Assembly (NCBI GenBank): GCA_037349105.1
Contig: JAYJMM010000117.1
Coordinates: forward strand, 1,116,001-1,180,000
Source: Limnomonas spitsbergensis
Taxonomy: Eukaryota > Chlorophyta > Chlorophyceae > Chlamydomonadales
Direction of reading: 5' to 3'
Length of the DNA stretch: 64,000 nucleotides
Part shown: positions 39,895-50,049 of the stretch, piece after piece
Layout: each line of letters starts with the position of its first letter
Numbering within the stretch: position 1 is the first letter of the stretch
Program-made: the position numbers and the translations under genes
The notes under the pieces: model-generated
What the model was told of the DNA's origin: nothing
Database searches by the model: none
What the model saw: the letters and a program-made list of their open reading frames with translations, nothing else

Positions 39895-42800
39895 ATGCAG
39901 GATGCCATTGTAGATCCCAACCGCCACCAGCACCCTGATACTGCAAGACGCAGTGGGCGGGTGAGAGGAATGGAACCAGGGGACGACCCTATGACACCTA
40001 TAAATGCGGCTGTAGCCGAGAAAGCAAAGCAGATTTCCCTTGGCTTGTCGAGGGATGAATACGCAGGGATGGGGGACAAGGCCCTGGGGGTTGTTAGTTC
40101 TCGAACCTTGGATGCGAGTACGGTGCACAGTGAAGTGACACGCAGGGGTATCGGACGAGGCGGCACCGCGCGCATCCCGACGGGGCTGAGCCAAGAGGGA
40201 GAGCGGTGGCCGGTTCCCGACGATGAATCCCTGGACCCGACCTCGGAGCCACCCACTGAGAGGTCGCAGACCGGTGGTGTTGGAGAGGGAGGCGGGCCAG
40301 AGGAACCTCCGGTGGACCTGCCTGTCGGGGCAGGGACACGGAGCAGCGAGGTCAAGATGGATCTCCAGGTGTCGCACACAGAGATCGGCCGAGATGAGCC
40401 AGTGCCCCAATCAACCCCGGATTTTTGGAGGCAGGGCCTGGCATATGCGCAGGGGTTGAAGCTGAAAGGAGGCACCCCTGAGTTAGCCTTGGATCCAGAT
40501 ACAGCAGTGTCACACACAGAGATCGGCCGAGGTGAGCCAGTGCCCCAATCAACCCCGGATTTTTTTAGGCAGGGCCTGGAATACGCGCAGTGGTTGAAAC
40601 TGGTAGGAAGTGCATCTGAGTCGGCTCCAGATCCAAACACGGCTGTGTCGCAGCTACGGGGCGCGGATCTATGCAGTGGGCCAGAATACACGACGCAGAA
40701 GAGGCCGCTGGGAGTGGCAAGCGCAGCGCAACGCGTTAAAGACAAGAGTGGGACGATGCCCCGTGGTGGAAATCAGATGATCAGGAAACTTGCAGATCTG
40801 CAGGCGGTAGAGGGAGCAAAAGCCGCCACCACTGAATGGCCCCCAGTAAAAAGGAAGGAGGACCTGGCCCAGCCGGTAGGGTGGAAGAGGCTAGGGCAGT
40901 GGGCCACTGGAGTGTGGAAAGTTGTGTGTGACGCAGAGCAGGTGGGGTTGGGCAATCTGGCTGTGCTGGTTGGCACCGCAGGTCGCGTGCCCATGGAGGC
41001 ATTGACCAGGCGTGTGGAGCAGCCATGTAGGCAGGTGCCCCCCAACGGCTGGTCCATGTTTGATATCCTCAGCAGTGAAGGCGAGCCAAGTTCCATGCAC
41101 CAACAGCAGACCCGAGGGAGTGCCTGTCCACCCAGGCGGGATAGCCCGGTAGCTAGCGAGCAGCTGCACCTGATCAACTGTGTTACGGCAGAGAGTGCCT
41201 GCCCACCCAGGCAGGATAGCCCGGTAGCTAGCGAGCAGCTGCACCTGATCAACTGTGTTAAGGCAGAGAGTGCCTGCCCACCCAGGCAGGATAGCCCGGT
41301 AGCTAGCGAGCAGCTGCACCTGATCAACTGTGTTCCAAAGGGGAATGCCTGTCCACCCAAACCAGCGGCCGGTGGCTGCAAGCCAGGCCAACTGCAGGTG
41401 CAAGCGTTACGGCTGTGTTTGCAGAGGGAGGCAGTTCCTGTGACACATGTGGTGGCCGGTGGCTGTGAGCCAGGCCAACTGCAGGTGCAGGCGTCACGGC
41501 TGTGTTTGCACCAGAGTGAGGCAGATCATGTGACACCTGTGGTGGCCGGTGACTGCGAGCTGGGCCAACTGCAGGTGCATGCGTCACGGCTGTGTTTGCC
41601 GAGTGAGGCAGTTCCTGTGACACCTGTGATGGCCGGTGGCTGCGAGCCGGGCCAAGTGCAGGTGCAGGCGTCACGGCTGTGTTTGCAGAGGGAGGCAGTT
41701 CCTGCGACACCTGTGGTAATCAGCGGCTGCGAGCCGGGCCAACTGCAGGTGCATGCGTCACGGCTGCGTTTACAGAGGGAGGCAGTTCCTGTAACACCTG
41801 TGATGGCCGGTGGCTGCGAGCCAGGACAACTGCAGGTGCAAGCGTCACGGCTATGCTTGCAGAGTGAGGCAGTTCCCGTAACACCTGTAGTGATCGGTGA
41901 CTGCGAGCCAGGCCACCTGCAGGTGCAAGCGCCACGGCTGTGCTTTCAGAGGGAGGCAGCCCATGTGACACCTGTAGGGATCGGTGACTGCGAGCCAGGC
42001 CAACTACAGGTGCAGGCGTCACGGCTGTGGTTGGAGAGAGATGCAGTTCCAGTGACACCTGTAGGGATCGGTGGCTGCGAGCCAGGCCAACTGCAGGTGC
42101 ATGCGCCACGGCTGTGTTTGCCGAGGGAGGCACCCCATGAGACACCTGTGGTGGCCGGTGGCTGTGAGCCAGGCCAACTGCAGGTGCAGGCGTCACGGCT
42201 GTGTTTGCAGATGGAGGACGTTCCTGTGACACCTGTGGTGGCCGGTGACTGTGAGCCAGGCCAACTGCAGGTGCAGGCGTCGCGACGGTGCTTGCAGAGG
42301 GAGGCAGTTCATGTGACACCTGTGGTGGCCAGTGGCTGTGAGCCAGGCCAACTGCAGGTGCAGGCGTCACGACGGTGCTTGCAGAGGGAGGCAGCTCATG
42401 TGACACCTGTGGTGACCGGTGGCCACGAGCCGTGCCAACTGCAGGTGCATGCGTCACGTCTGTGTTTGCCGAGGGAGACAGCCCATGGGACACCTGTGGT
42501 GGCCGGTGGCTGTGAGCCAGGCCAACTGCAGGTGCAGGCGTCACGGCTGTGGTTGCAGAGGGAGGCAGTTCCTGTGACACCTGTGGTGGCCAGTGGCTGT
42601 GAGCCAGGCCAGCTACAGGTGCAGGCGTCACGACGATGCTTGCCGAGGGAGGCAGTTCCTGTGACATCTGTGGTGGCCAGTGGCTGTGAGCCAGGCCAAC
42701 TGCAGGTGCAGGCATCACGACAGTGCTTGCAAAGGGAGGCAGCTCATGTGACACCTGTGGTGACCGGTGGCCACGAGCCGTGCCAACTGCAGGTGCATGC

Positions 42801-45800
42801 GTCACGGCTGTGTTTGCCGAGGGAGGCACCCCATGAGACATCTGTGGTGGCCGGTGGCTGTGAGCCATGCCAACTGCAGGTGCAGGCGTCACGGTTGTGT
42901 TTGCAGAGAGAGGACGTTCCTGTGACACCTGTGGTGACCGGTGGCCACGAGCCGTGCCAACTGCAGGTGCATGCGTCACGGCTGTGTTTGCCGAGGGAGG
43001 CACCCCATGAGACACCTGTGGTGGCCGGTGGCTGTGAGCCAGGCCAACTGCAGGTGCAGGCGTCACGACGATGCTTGCCGAGGGAGGCAGTTCCTGTGAC
43101 ATCTGTGGTGGCCAGTGGCTGTGAGCCAGGCCAACTGCATTCTTGGGAACAGAAGCTGAACCAGCAAGTGGCTGAGGAACCAGTTGGATCAAGTGAGGTC
43201 GAGGACCACGTGCACAGGCATGCAATGGTGTCGGTTCAGATGCATATGCACCAACCAGAAGAGGATGGGCCTATCACACCACCAGTGGCAGCAGCTCCTG
43301 GAGGGACCAAGGTGCCAATATCAGACCCAGGGGCGGTCCAGCAGGCCAACAAACAGCTGGGGGCGCCAAAGAGTGAGGCATGTGTGCCTGCAGCTGCCGG
43401 CAGCCCTAGCCAGTCCCTGGTCAAGGCCTCAGGACTCAAGGGGGGCCAGGCAGGCAACCTGCCGGAGGGGTTGGCCGTGCAGGGTCCAACTGAAGGGGCA
43501 AGGCAGGTGATCCCGGGCACAAGGGTAGCAAGCCCAACCCACCAGGACAGTGCCCATGGGGAACACAATGGACACTCACCCAAGCCAGTTGCAGCAGAGA
43601 ATCCTGAGGGGTCACAGGAGCAGGGAATCTCCGTACCCATGCTGAGGGAAAAGGTTAACTGGTACCGGCAGAAGCTCAAAGGAGTGGCCAGGCAGCTGTG
43701 GGTGGCCAGGCAGCCAATGTTGGCTTGGCAGTTGAGGATGACCAGGCAGCTGAGGAGGGTGAAGCATAGCTTGGAACATGCCAATCAGAACTTACAGGCG
43801 TTGCGGCCACAAGGCGAGGAGGAGGAAGAGCAGCAGCTGCAGCACGCAGCCATGGTTGCATGGCACGTGGCACTACCCTGGGGGCACGGGGCTGAGCAGG
43901 CCAGCCATGAGGGTTCCTGCTCAGCAGAGCCGGGTGGGCCAGTGGGTCAAGCCAGCCCTAGCCTGAGTCTCGACCCAGACGACTGCAGCAGTTCCAGCCT
44001 GGCAATGGCAGGCAGGGCAGCTGACAGTGACATGGAAGCAGCTAGGAGCAGTAGGTCTCCGGTGCCAGCACCCGAGGACGACAGCGGCATCAGAAATGTG
44101 TGCCCGGTAGCAGTTCATGATGTACCGCCTGCAGATGTGGATCTAGACAGGCTCTGGGAGGACCGTGCAGCAGGTGCCCGTCAGCAACCGATGGAGATCC
44201 GCAATGGCATGCGTCAGGCCATGCGGCTTAACAAAGGAGGAGTATGCATGTTCTGCGGGTTCGAGTGCGAGCACAGCGACAGGGCATGTAAGCATCTCAT
44301 GGATGCCACCATCCAGAGGGGAGGAGCAAAGCAGGCAGCGCTGGAGGCGGTTGAGAACCCGGGGCAGGGTCAGCCGCGGGTGCAGGAGCCACACCAGCCC
44401 CAGAAGGCTGAGGCGGGCTCCAGCAGTGTGGAGGAAGAAGAGCCCAAACCAATGAGAAGCAGGGTGGAAGCTGTTGAGCAGGAAAGCATCCGGGAGCCCA
44501 TGTGGTTGGCACCCAGGTATGGACAGATACCCGTTCAAGCAGCACCCGCATCCACAGGGCATGGCACACCCCAGTCCAGGTTCCCAGCTAGCGCAGGCAG
44601 GCAGAGGCAAGAGGCCGTGGCCGAAGGCAACAGCAGGGAAAAGAAGGGCAGCGGCCAGGCTGACAGCCTTTATGGGTACTTCAGCAACCCGGGGTGGACG
44701 CCTATCCCAGGGGAGCGGCGTCCGGCAGTGGAAGAACACGCGGGGAGCGTAAGCCAGACGGGTACGGCGGAACTACCAAGAGAACTCCAGCCAATCGGAT
44801 GGGCAGACATCCTGCACTGGGCAGCACGGCTGTGGCAGCAGGTGTGCTCCAGGTGTTTCGCCCACCTCAGCGATCAGACCCAGGCTATCGAGGAGTTCCA
44901 AAGCCACCACCTGGCGGAATGGGCGACGAAGGCCCTTATGGGCATCCCCCACACGGGGCAGGACCGGGCAACGCTGCTGGCAGCCCTGCGCAGAGTGTCC
45001 AGAGGAGCAGCAGGGCCTGAGGCGGTCCTAGCTGTCAAGGCCTTCGCCGACGGATGGTGCAACGGCACAGCAGGGGATCAGGAAGAGCCCGAATCGGAGC
45101 AAGGGGAGCTCGAGGAGTGGGAAGGGTTCGAAGCATCCAGACTGCAGCAAGACGACCGCAGGGAGGTGCGATGGCAGGAGCAGACGGAAGGGACCGCACC
45201 TGCTGCAAGCCAAGCCAGATGGGAGCGCCTGGAAGCCAGCAGTGAGCCCAGCCTCCGAAACCAGCGGCTGGACGTAGGGCGCAGACCCAGACCCAGCAGC
45301 CCAGCGGCCAGCGAACAGCCCAGGACAACCGGCTTCCAGCAGGGCCCAGTGCCAAGAAGGGCCAGCAGGCAAGAACCCCACGACCTGCTGCGCTTCGTGG
45401 ATCATACGGAACACAGCGGCCAAGAAGGCCAGGTGGACCACATTGCTGAGTTCCCGCGGGGACAAGCAGCACAGGCACGAGGCAGGCCGGAGAGGAGCCA
45501 AGGCCCCAGCCAAGGAAGGCGGGTCGTTCAGGAAATCAACCAGGCAGGTACCACCGGGGGAGACTACCAGCAAAGGCGGGAAAGCAGGGACGACTGCCTG
45601 TCAGCTTCCGAGGCAAGGGAGTACACGGGTGGAACGCAGCCCAGCAGGCATGGCAGTTACCAGCCCAGCAGGCAGGCGGAGTCAGAAGAGGATAGGCGCC
45701 AGGGCCCAGCGATACAGCCTTCGGAGGGCAGCAGCCGCCCCAGAAGCGTGGCAAGCATGAGGCCATCTGGGGGCGGACAGTCCCAACTGAGCGCAGACCG

Positions 45801-47058
45801 CAGAGACCAACGGGACCAACGCAGGCAAGGCCCAGCCAGGAACGGCGGCGGCGGATCTGGCTCGGACCCCAGCATGTCAGACTCGGAGGATACAGAGGGT
45901 CGCGGCCCAGGCTCCGTCAGGGAATCTGCGAGACAAAGAAGGGACAGGTTAACCCAGGAACAGGCGGAGACAAACATACGGCTGCAGCAACAGATGATCC
46001 TGCAGCTGGCTGGGGGAACGCGGTTCACCAAGATCCCCAACATTCAGGGCAATGTGCCAGTGCTGGACATGTCCCAACCGGGGGCAGTCGCAGCCAGGCA
46101 ATACTGCCAGGCCTGCAGCTCATGGGGCTCGCACAACCGCCTGGCTTTATCGGACGAGCCGCCAGCCCTGGCAGTGGTGGCAGGAGAAATTGCAGGGTCT
46201 TGCCAGTCACCCTCAGCCATGGCTCTGTTGGTCCGCTCCTTGGTGGGCATGTGGACAGCCAAGCCAGCCTGCGTGGGGCCGCTGGTGGTCGCCATACGAT
46301 CAGCACCCCAAGGAGACAAAGCCTCCAGGGAGGTCGAGCGGATCCAAGAGGCGTGGAGTGCCCCGGCGGTCGGGCCGCCCAGCGAGGTATCCTTACTCAC
46401 CCTGTGGATCAGGGTGGTCCAAAGGGAGGTGGGCAAGCCAACTTCAGACGAAAGGGCAGCAATCACCGGCCTCAAGCTGGGAGTCAAGACCACCCTGGAC
46501 CCAGGAGTCAAGCCGGAGGAGACGGTTGAGGCTTTCGCCCACAGGATCCTGTCCATGGCAGAGTTGCTGCAGATCTCCAGGGATGCACCAGACCACTTTG
46601 GCAGAAAGCACTCGGTCTCGCACATGTTCTATGATGGGCTGCCAGTGGCCACCAGGGCCAAGCTGTGCGAGTTCAGGATGACTGTGCCCAACTACCTGTG
46701 CATGACCGATGAGGAGCAGATCACTGTGCTGACGCAGCAGGTGGTGCTGATGGAGAGGTTCGCCCTGGAAATGAGAGACCTGGTGGTCGCAGATCACAGG
46801 CCAGCGGCGGAAGAGACGGAAGAGGAGGACGAGACAGATGAGGAAGAGGAGACGGCAGAGGAGGAAGAGGCGGATGAGACGGGCGAGGGGAGAAAGCCGG
46901 CACGTTGGACACCTAGACCAACCCTGCCACCCGGCAGGGGGAACGGGTCGTTACAAGACCACTGGCGGGCGGGCTCAATAGCATCGCGTACACCAATGAC
47001 AGGGGAGAACCCAATGTCACCTCGCGAGCGGTCCATTGACGGACCATGGTGGCGCTAG
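39895..47058 (+). CDS. Giant Gag-like polyprotein of the DIRS/PAT-like element, 2387 residues
   Basis: This single uninterrupted frame starts at MQDAIVDPNRHQHPD. Residues ~410-480 hold three copies of a 25-residue block (SACPPRQDSPVASEQLHLIN). Residues ~490-1080 hold about 20 copies of a 29-residue block around CEPGQLQVQASRLCLQREAV. A coiled-coil-like stretch follows (VNWYRQKLKGVARQLWVARQ). Near residue 1450 is a Cys/His cluster, CMFCGFECEHSDRACKH, perhaps zinc-binding. The middle is Gln/Arg/Gly-rich. Residues ~2040-2300 (WGSHNRLALSDEPPALAVVA ... HMFYDGLPVATRAKLCEF) look like a retroelement Gag/capsid region. An acidic Glu-rich tail and a basic C-terminus follow. The intact frame suggests recent activity or selection. 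No enzyme domain is visible. Confidence 0.75.
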   Translation: MQDAIVDPNRHQHPDTARRSGRVRGMEPGDDPMTPINAAVAEKAKQISLGLSRDEYAGMGDKALGVVSSRTLDASTVHSEVTRRGIGRGGTARIPTGLSQEGERWPVPDDESLDPTSEPPTERSQTGGVGEGGGPEEPPVDLPVGAGTRSSEVKMDLQVSHTEIGRDEPVPQSTPDFWRQGLAYAQGLKLKGGTPELALDPDTAVSHTEIGRGEPVPQSTPDFFRQGLEYAQWLKLVGSASESAPDPNTAVSQLRGADLCSGPEYTTQKRPLGVASAAQRVKDKSGTMPRGGNQMIRKLADLQAVEGAKAATTEWPPVKRKEDLAQPVGWKRLGQWATGVWKVVCDAEQVGLGNLAVLVGTAGRVPMEALTRRVEQPCRQVPPNGWSMFDILSSEGEPSSMHQQQTRGSACPPRRDSPVASEQLHLINCVTAESACPPRQDSPVASEQLHLINCVKAESACPPRQDSPVASEQLHLINCVPKGNACPPKPAAGGCKPGQLQVQALRLCLQREAVPVTHVVAGGCEPGQLQVQASRLCLHQSEADHVTPVVAGDCELGQLQVHASRLCLPSEAVPVTPVMAGGCEPGQVQVQASRLCLQREAVPATPVVISGCEPGQLQVHASRLRLQREAVPVTPVMAGGCEPGQLQVQASRLCLQSEAVPVTPVVIGDCEPGHLQVQAPRLCFQREAAHVTPVGIGDCEPGQLQVQASRLWLERDAVPVTPVGIGGCEPGQLQVHAPRLCLPREAPHETPVVAGGCEPGQLQVQASRLCLQMEDVPVTPVVAGDCEPGQLQVQASRRCLQREAVHVTPVVASGCEPGQLQVQASRRCLQREAAHVTPVVTGGHEPCQLQVHASRLCLPRETAHGTPVVAGGCEPGQLQVQASRLWLQREAVPVTPVVASGCEPGQLQVQASRRCLPREAVPVTSVVASGCEPGQLQVQASRQCLQREAAHVTPVVTGGHEPCQLQVHASRLCLPREAPHETSVVAGGCEPCQLQVQASRLCLQREDVPVTPVVTGGHEPCQLQVHASRLCLPREAPHETPVVAGGCEPGQLQVQASRRCLPREAVPVTSVVASGCEPGQLHSWEQKLNQQVAEEPVGSSEVEDHVHRHAMVSVQMHMHQPEEDGPITPPVAAAPGGTKVPISDPGAVQQANKQLGAPKSEACVPAAAGSPSQSLVKASGLKGGQAGNLPEGLAVQGPTEGARQVIPGTRVASPTHQDSAHGEHNGHSPKPVAAENPEGSQEQGISVPMLREKVNWYRQKLKGVARQLWVARQPMLAWQLRMTRQLRRVKHSLEHANQNLQALRPQGEEEEEQQLQHAAMVAWHVALPWGHGAEQASHEGSCSAEPGGPVGQASPSLSLDPDDCSSSSLAMAGRAADSDMEAARSSRSPVPAPEDDSGIRNVCPVAVHDVPPADVDLDRLWEDRAAGARQQPMEIRNGMRQAMRLNKGGVCMFCGFECEHSDRACKHLMDATIQRGGAKQAALEAVENPGQGQPRVQEPHQPQKAEAGSSSVEEEEPKPMRSRVEAVEQESIREPMWLAPRYGQIPVQAAPASTGHGTPQSRFPASAGRQRQEAVAEGNSREKKGSGQADSLYGYFSNPGWTPIPGERRPAVEEHAGSVSQTGTAELPRELQPIGWADILHWAARLWQQVCSRCFAHLSDQTQAIEEFQSHHLAEWATKALMGIPHTGQDRATLLAALRRVSRGAAGPEAVLAVKAFADGWCNGTAGDQEEPESEQGELEEWEGFEASRLQQDDRREVRWQEQTEGTAPAASQARWERLEASSEPSLRNQRLDVGRRPRPSSPAASEQPRTTGFQQGPVPRRASRQEPHDLLRFVDHTEHSGQEGQVDHIAEFPRGQAAQARGRPERSQGPSQGRRVVQEINQAGTTGGDYQQRRESRDDCLSASEAREYTGGTQPSRHGSYQPSRQAESEEDRRQGPAIQPSEGSSRPRSVASMRPSGGGQSQLSADRRDQRDQRRQGPARNGGGGSGSDPSMSDSEDTEGRGPGSVRESARQRRDRLTQEQAETNIRLQQQMILQLAGGTRFTKIPNIQGNVPVLDMSQPGAVAARQYCQACSSWGSHNRLALSDEPPALAVVAGEIAGSCQSPSAMALLVRSLVGMWTAKPACVGPLVVAIRSAPQGDKASREVERIQEAWSAPAVGPPSEVSLLTLWIRVVQREVGKPTSDERAAITGLKLGVKTTLDPGVKPEETVEAFAHRILSMAELLQISRDAPDHFGRKHSVSHMFYDGLPVATRAKLCEFRMTVPNYLCMTDEEQITVLTQQVVLMERFALEMRDLVVADHRPAAEETEEEDETDEEEETAEEEEADETGEGRKPARWTPRPTLPPGRGNGSLQDHWRAGSIASRTPMTGENPMSPRERSIDGPWWR

Positions 47059-48036
47059 GCTTCCAACGAAGAGGAGGTGTCGGCCCTCGAGGGGCAGATA
47101 GACAGCCAAGAAGGGCTAAGGGGGAATAGGAATCCCCTAGAACGGTAGTACGCGCTGAGCACTTGACGGAACCCACGCCATACCTGGAAGAACGAGCCGG
47201 TGCCAGCCCTAGGGGAACACCCCATGGGCGGCACGACTGGCACTAGTAGGCAGCAGGCAGTGGGCCGACGTCCAGCAGGACGTAGCCTAGTACTCAAGTA
47301 AAAAGCTTTCCCGATGTACCGTAGGAGCAGGAGCAGCGAGCCAAAGGAGTACATAGTGACGACGGCTACAGCGCTGATTCAAGTAGTAGACTTGCATGAC
47401 AATTTTCTTTGAAGTAGAGATTGCCGCAGGGCCAACCAGCAGGGGCAAGACTAGGATAAGGCACCGCTGCTACTGCACTCATCTCCTGTGGCCTAGGGCC
47501 AGGTGTCAACGGTGCATTGGGGCGAGAGCAGCGGACGGTATGCGGTTGTCTGTGTGCCTGACTGAGGCCTTTGGATTGGAACGCTTCCAAGCGGTAGAAC
47601 ATGTGAATGCTGACAGTTTCTGAGGATTCTGAAGATTCTGACGGATTCTGATGGTTTTTTGAATTTACCCAAGCATGACACTGGTGACGGTACCGAATTA
47701 TTTGTGCCATGATCAGGCCAGAGAGAGGTCGGGAGGAGCCCAGAGGCCTTTGTCGAGTGTGCGTAACCGTGGGAGGACCTAGGGTTAGCCACGCATTTCA
47801 GTGAATTTTCTTTGGTGAATTTCCTTTTGTGGATGTCCTGCAGCACATTTCCTGCAGTGGATTTTCTTTCGTGGATTTTCTTTCGACTAGCTGGATTGCA
47901 GTCAGATGTGTAGGAGACTTCCGTGTTAGGGAACTGACAAGTGATGAGTGTACATATTTTCCGATTCCAGTTTCAGTACCACCCCTAGTCCGGCTCCCCA
48001 CGCAAGCCCTGAGTGCTTATCGTGAGGAGCGGGGGG
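47059..48036 (+). other. 3' non-coding part of the retroelement
   Basis: There is no long frame between the Gag-like stop and b1. It contains 'ttctgaggattctgaagatt' and 'gtggattttctttcgtggat' short repeats. No polymerase remnant is seen. Confidence 0.65.
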
Positions 48037-48273
48037 CGAGTAAAGTAGGGGCGGTACCCACAGCTAGGGGCGCCCGGGTAGGCCAGCCTTCCCTCTTATA
48101 CGGTACGCTGTACCAAGTTACCCCTTTACAGCCCTTGTACCTCCGCAGTGTAGTACAAGAGGCACGTGTGTACAGGTGTTCAACCTTAGTTGTGAGTAGT
48201 TTGAGCCTATCTAAGGCAGTACTGACAGCTTACACCATTTTGGCACGGTTACTGCTTTATGGTGCGACAGCTG
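48037..48273 (+). repeat. Terminal repeat b1 of the retroelement
   Basis: This 237-bp segment starts 'cgagtaaagtaggggcgg' and ends 'ggtgcgacagctg'. It appears identical to 48915-49151. Confidence 0.95.
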
Positions 48274-48916
48274 TCACGGTATAATGCAGTATACGTGCCA
48301 AAACCGTAGGGACCGCTGACGCGTCCCCGTAGACTCCGCAGCTTCCCTGCGGAGCCCCCTTTTTAGGGTTAGGAGCCCAGCTTCCCACTTTCGGGAAGGT
48401 CTGAGGCAGGATTTCCCGTACTCAGTAAATAGGGCTTGCCGGGACCTTTGAATCCCGGCTTGCACGCTTGACATTTACTTCGTTCCTTTTAAGTGGACAG
48501 GCCTCTAATTGTAATCAGCACCGGCTATCATCCCAAGATATACCCTGTGAATACCAATAACGCCAGTACCACGAAGGCACGAAGACGATCAAGCCTAGTT
48601 CGGCCTCAGAGCCGACATAGCAACCTAGTAATCCTCAGCTAGATGCCCAGCCCGACCTAGGACACCGCCCGCAGTCTACGGCTACGACATCCCCCGCTTC
48701 ACGCGGTAAGTGACTCAGCGACCCGACAGATCAGCTATCTGAAGGGCCAGCAGTTTAGCGTTACAAGTGACCAGCTCCGTGTCTGTCATCTAGAAGTTCC
48801 AGCCACAGCTTAACGCGCTGCGCATCCGCGGCCAGTGTGTAGTCACTGAGTCCGCCCGTAGGCGTCCGCCACTATGTGGGGAAGAAGTCCGCCACGGACC
48901 CGAAGCAAACCTCTCG
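48272..48916 (+). repeat. Terminal repeat a2 of the retroelement
   Basis: This is the right-hand copy of a1, located between the two 237-bp b repeats. It overlaps each of them by 2 nt. Confidence 0.93.
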
Positions 48917-49151
48917 AGTAAAGTAGGGGCGGTACCCACAGCTAGGGGCGCCCGGGTAGGCCAGCCTTCCCTCTTATACGGTACGCTGTACCAAGTTACC
49001 CCTTTACAGCCCTTGTACCTCCGCAGTGTAGTACAAGAGGCACGTGTGTACAGGTGTTCAACCTTAGTTGTGAGTAGTTTGAGCCTATCTAAGGCAGTAC
49101 TGACAGCTTACACCATTTTGGCACGGTTACTGCTTTATGGTGCGACAGCTG
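48915..49151 (+). repeat. Terminal repeat b2, right end of the retroelement
   Basis: This second copy of the 237-bp b repeat ends 'gcgacagctg' against flanking 'gcttaagac'. Confidence 0.95.
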
Positions 49152-49249
49152 GCTTAAGACTTGGTTGCAAGGGCGCCCAACTGTTCAGTTAGAGGGGGGC
49201 GAGATAATAACATACCATTTCAAAGAGGACAAATTGGGAATGCTACGTC

Positions 49250-49400
49250 AGGATATCAATGGCGCTACACTTCTGGGCCATGCTAAAAAGGCTTGGCTGC
49301 GTGGGTGACTGAATGTGAGCTTGGGAGGGAAAACAATGATGGCTATAGGAGAAAGGAAGGAAACAGACGGAAAAATAGGGAATGCTTATTTATCACAGAT
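49250..49400 (-). repeat. LINE 3'-end remnant (dispersed family)
   Basis: 'cacttctgggccatgctaaa' followed by 'aaggcttggctgcgtggg', 'ggctataggagaaaggaagg' and 'aaacagacggaaaa' matches the block at 55640-55760 over about 130 nt. Confidence 0.7.
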
Positions 49401-49839
49401 AAGGCATGCCAGCTGGCCTACAGAGGCCAACGTGATCAGCAGATGCAGATAACTAGTATTCAAATTATTTGCATTCAGTCTGAAATGGGGGCGAAGAGAC
49501 GGCCAGCGCGCGAGGGACATACATTTCCTCCGGCATCGATCAGTCACCCCACCCAGCTTTAAACAAGCGGGGTCATACCCTCTATAAAGAAACATTATAA
49601 AGAAATGATGTATAATAGCATATGAACAGAAGTACAGATAGAAGGGCATGCGCACGTTTGGTTTTTTGCGGAGTGTGGGCGTTACGTGCGAATGAAGGAC
49701 ATTGCGCAGCACTACGGTAATGTTGACGATATGACATGGCGTAGGTGTGTGCATGCCTGTTAAGTGTGACTAAATGAATTAAGAAATCGAAGTGTTTTGG
49801 AGCTGGAATGGAGTTGCAGATATGTAGGTCAAATGCGGT

Positions 49840-49930
49840 ACCGGGTGCGAGCAAGCACCAAACGGGGCGGTGGTCCGTCCAATAGGATTCGCCTACGCCC
49901 GAAGTGGCCCTGCGTTTCGCTGTGTGGTTA
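49840..49930 (-). pseudogene. AP-type endonuclease fragment of an older LINE (distal part)
   Basis: The minus-strand frame reads NHTAKRRATSGVGESYWTDH then RPVWCLLAPGTAFDL. The S-Y-W-(S/T)-D-H-R-P motif is the C-terminal signature of LINE APE endonucleases. It joins in frame, across the 28-bp target duplication, to the fragment at 55099-55293, so the two were one sequence before the LINE at 49931-55098 inserted. Confidence 0.75.
49903..49930. repeat. 28-bp target-site duplication, left copy
   Basis: 'agtggccctgcgtttcgctg' plus 'tgtggtta' is identical to 55099-55126. Confidence 0.95.
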
Positions 49931-50049
49931 GAAAGAAAGAAAGAAAGCTACGCCCTATTAGGGCGTGGAAGTTAAGGAAACAACGCAGCTTGGGGCCGTA
50001 GCCACATCCGCGCCGTTACCATGAGGCAAAAAAGAAAGAAGCAACTTCC

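Larger units (their letters stand above)
38130..49151 (+). mobile_element. DIRS/PAT-like retroelement with split direct repeats, non-autonomous
   Basis: The outer and inner repeats have the order a1 (38130-38840), ORF, b1 (48037-48273), a2 (48272-48916), b2 (48915-49151). The a2-b2 block is a contiguous fusion of the left and right terminal segments, with 2-nt overlaps (tg and cg). This is the split-direct-repeat layout of PAT/Kangaroo-type DIRS elements, known from Volvox and related to Chlamydomonas TOC elements. An ordinary LTR element would not give it. The ORF is Gag-like only. I find no reverse transcriptase, RNase H, methyltransferase or tyrosine recombinase motif, so mobilisation would need a partner element. 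An apparent 4-bp GCTG on both sides can be explained by the shared TG junction rather than a target duplication. Confidence 0.75.

Noticed and set aside
41720..43225. 501-residue minus-strand frame opposite the Gag-like ORF
   Set aside because: It is the antisense shadow of the 87-bp protein repeat (29 codons). No independent evidence supports it.
38130..49147. Interpretation as an ordinary LTR retrotransposon with 4-bp GCTG target duplication
   Set aside because: The left terminal repeat lacks the 237-bp segment found on both sides of the right copy. The split-direct-repeat model explains all four segments and the 2-nt overlaps better.
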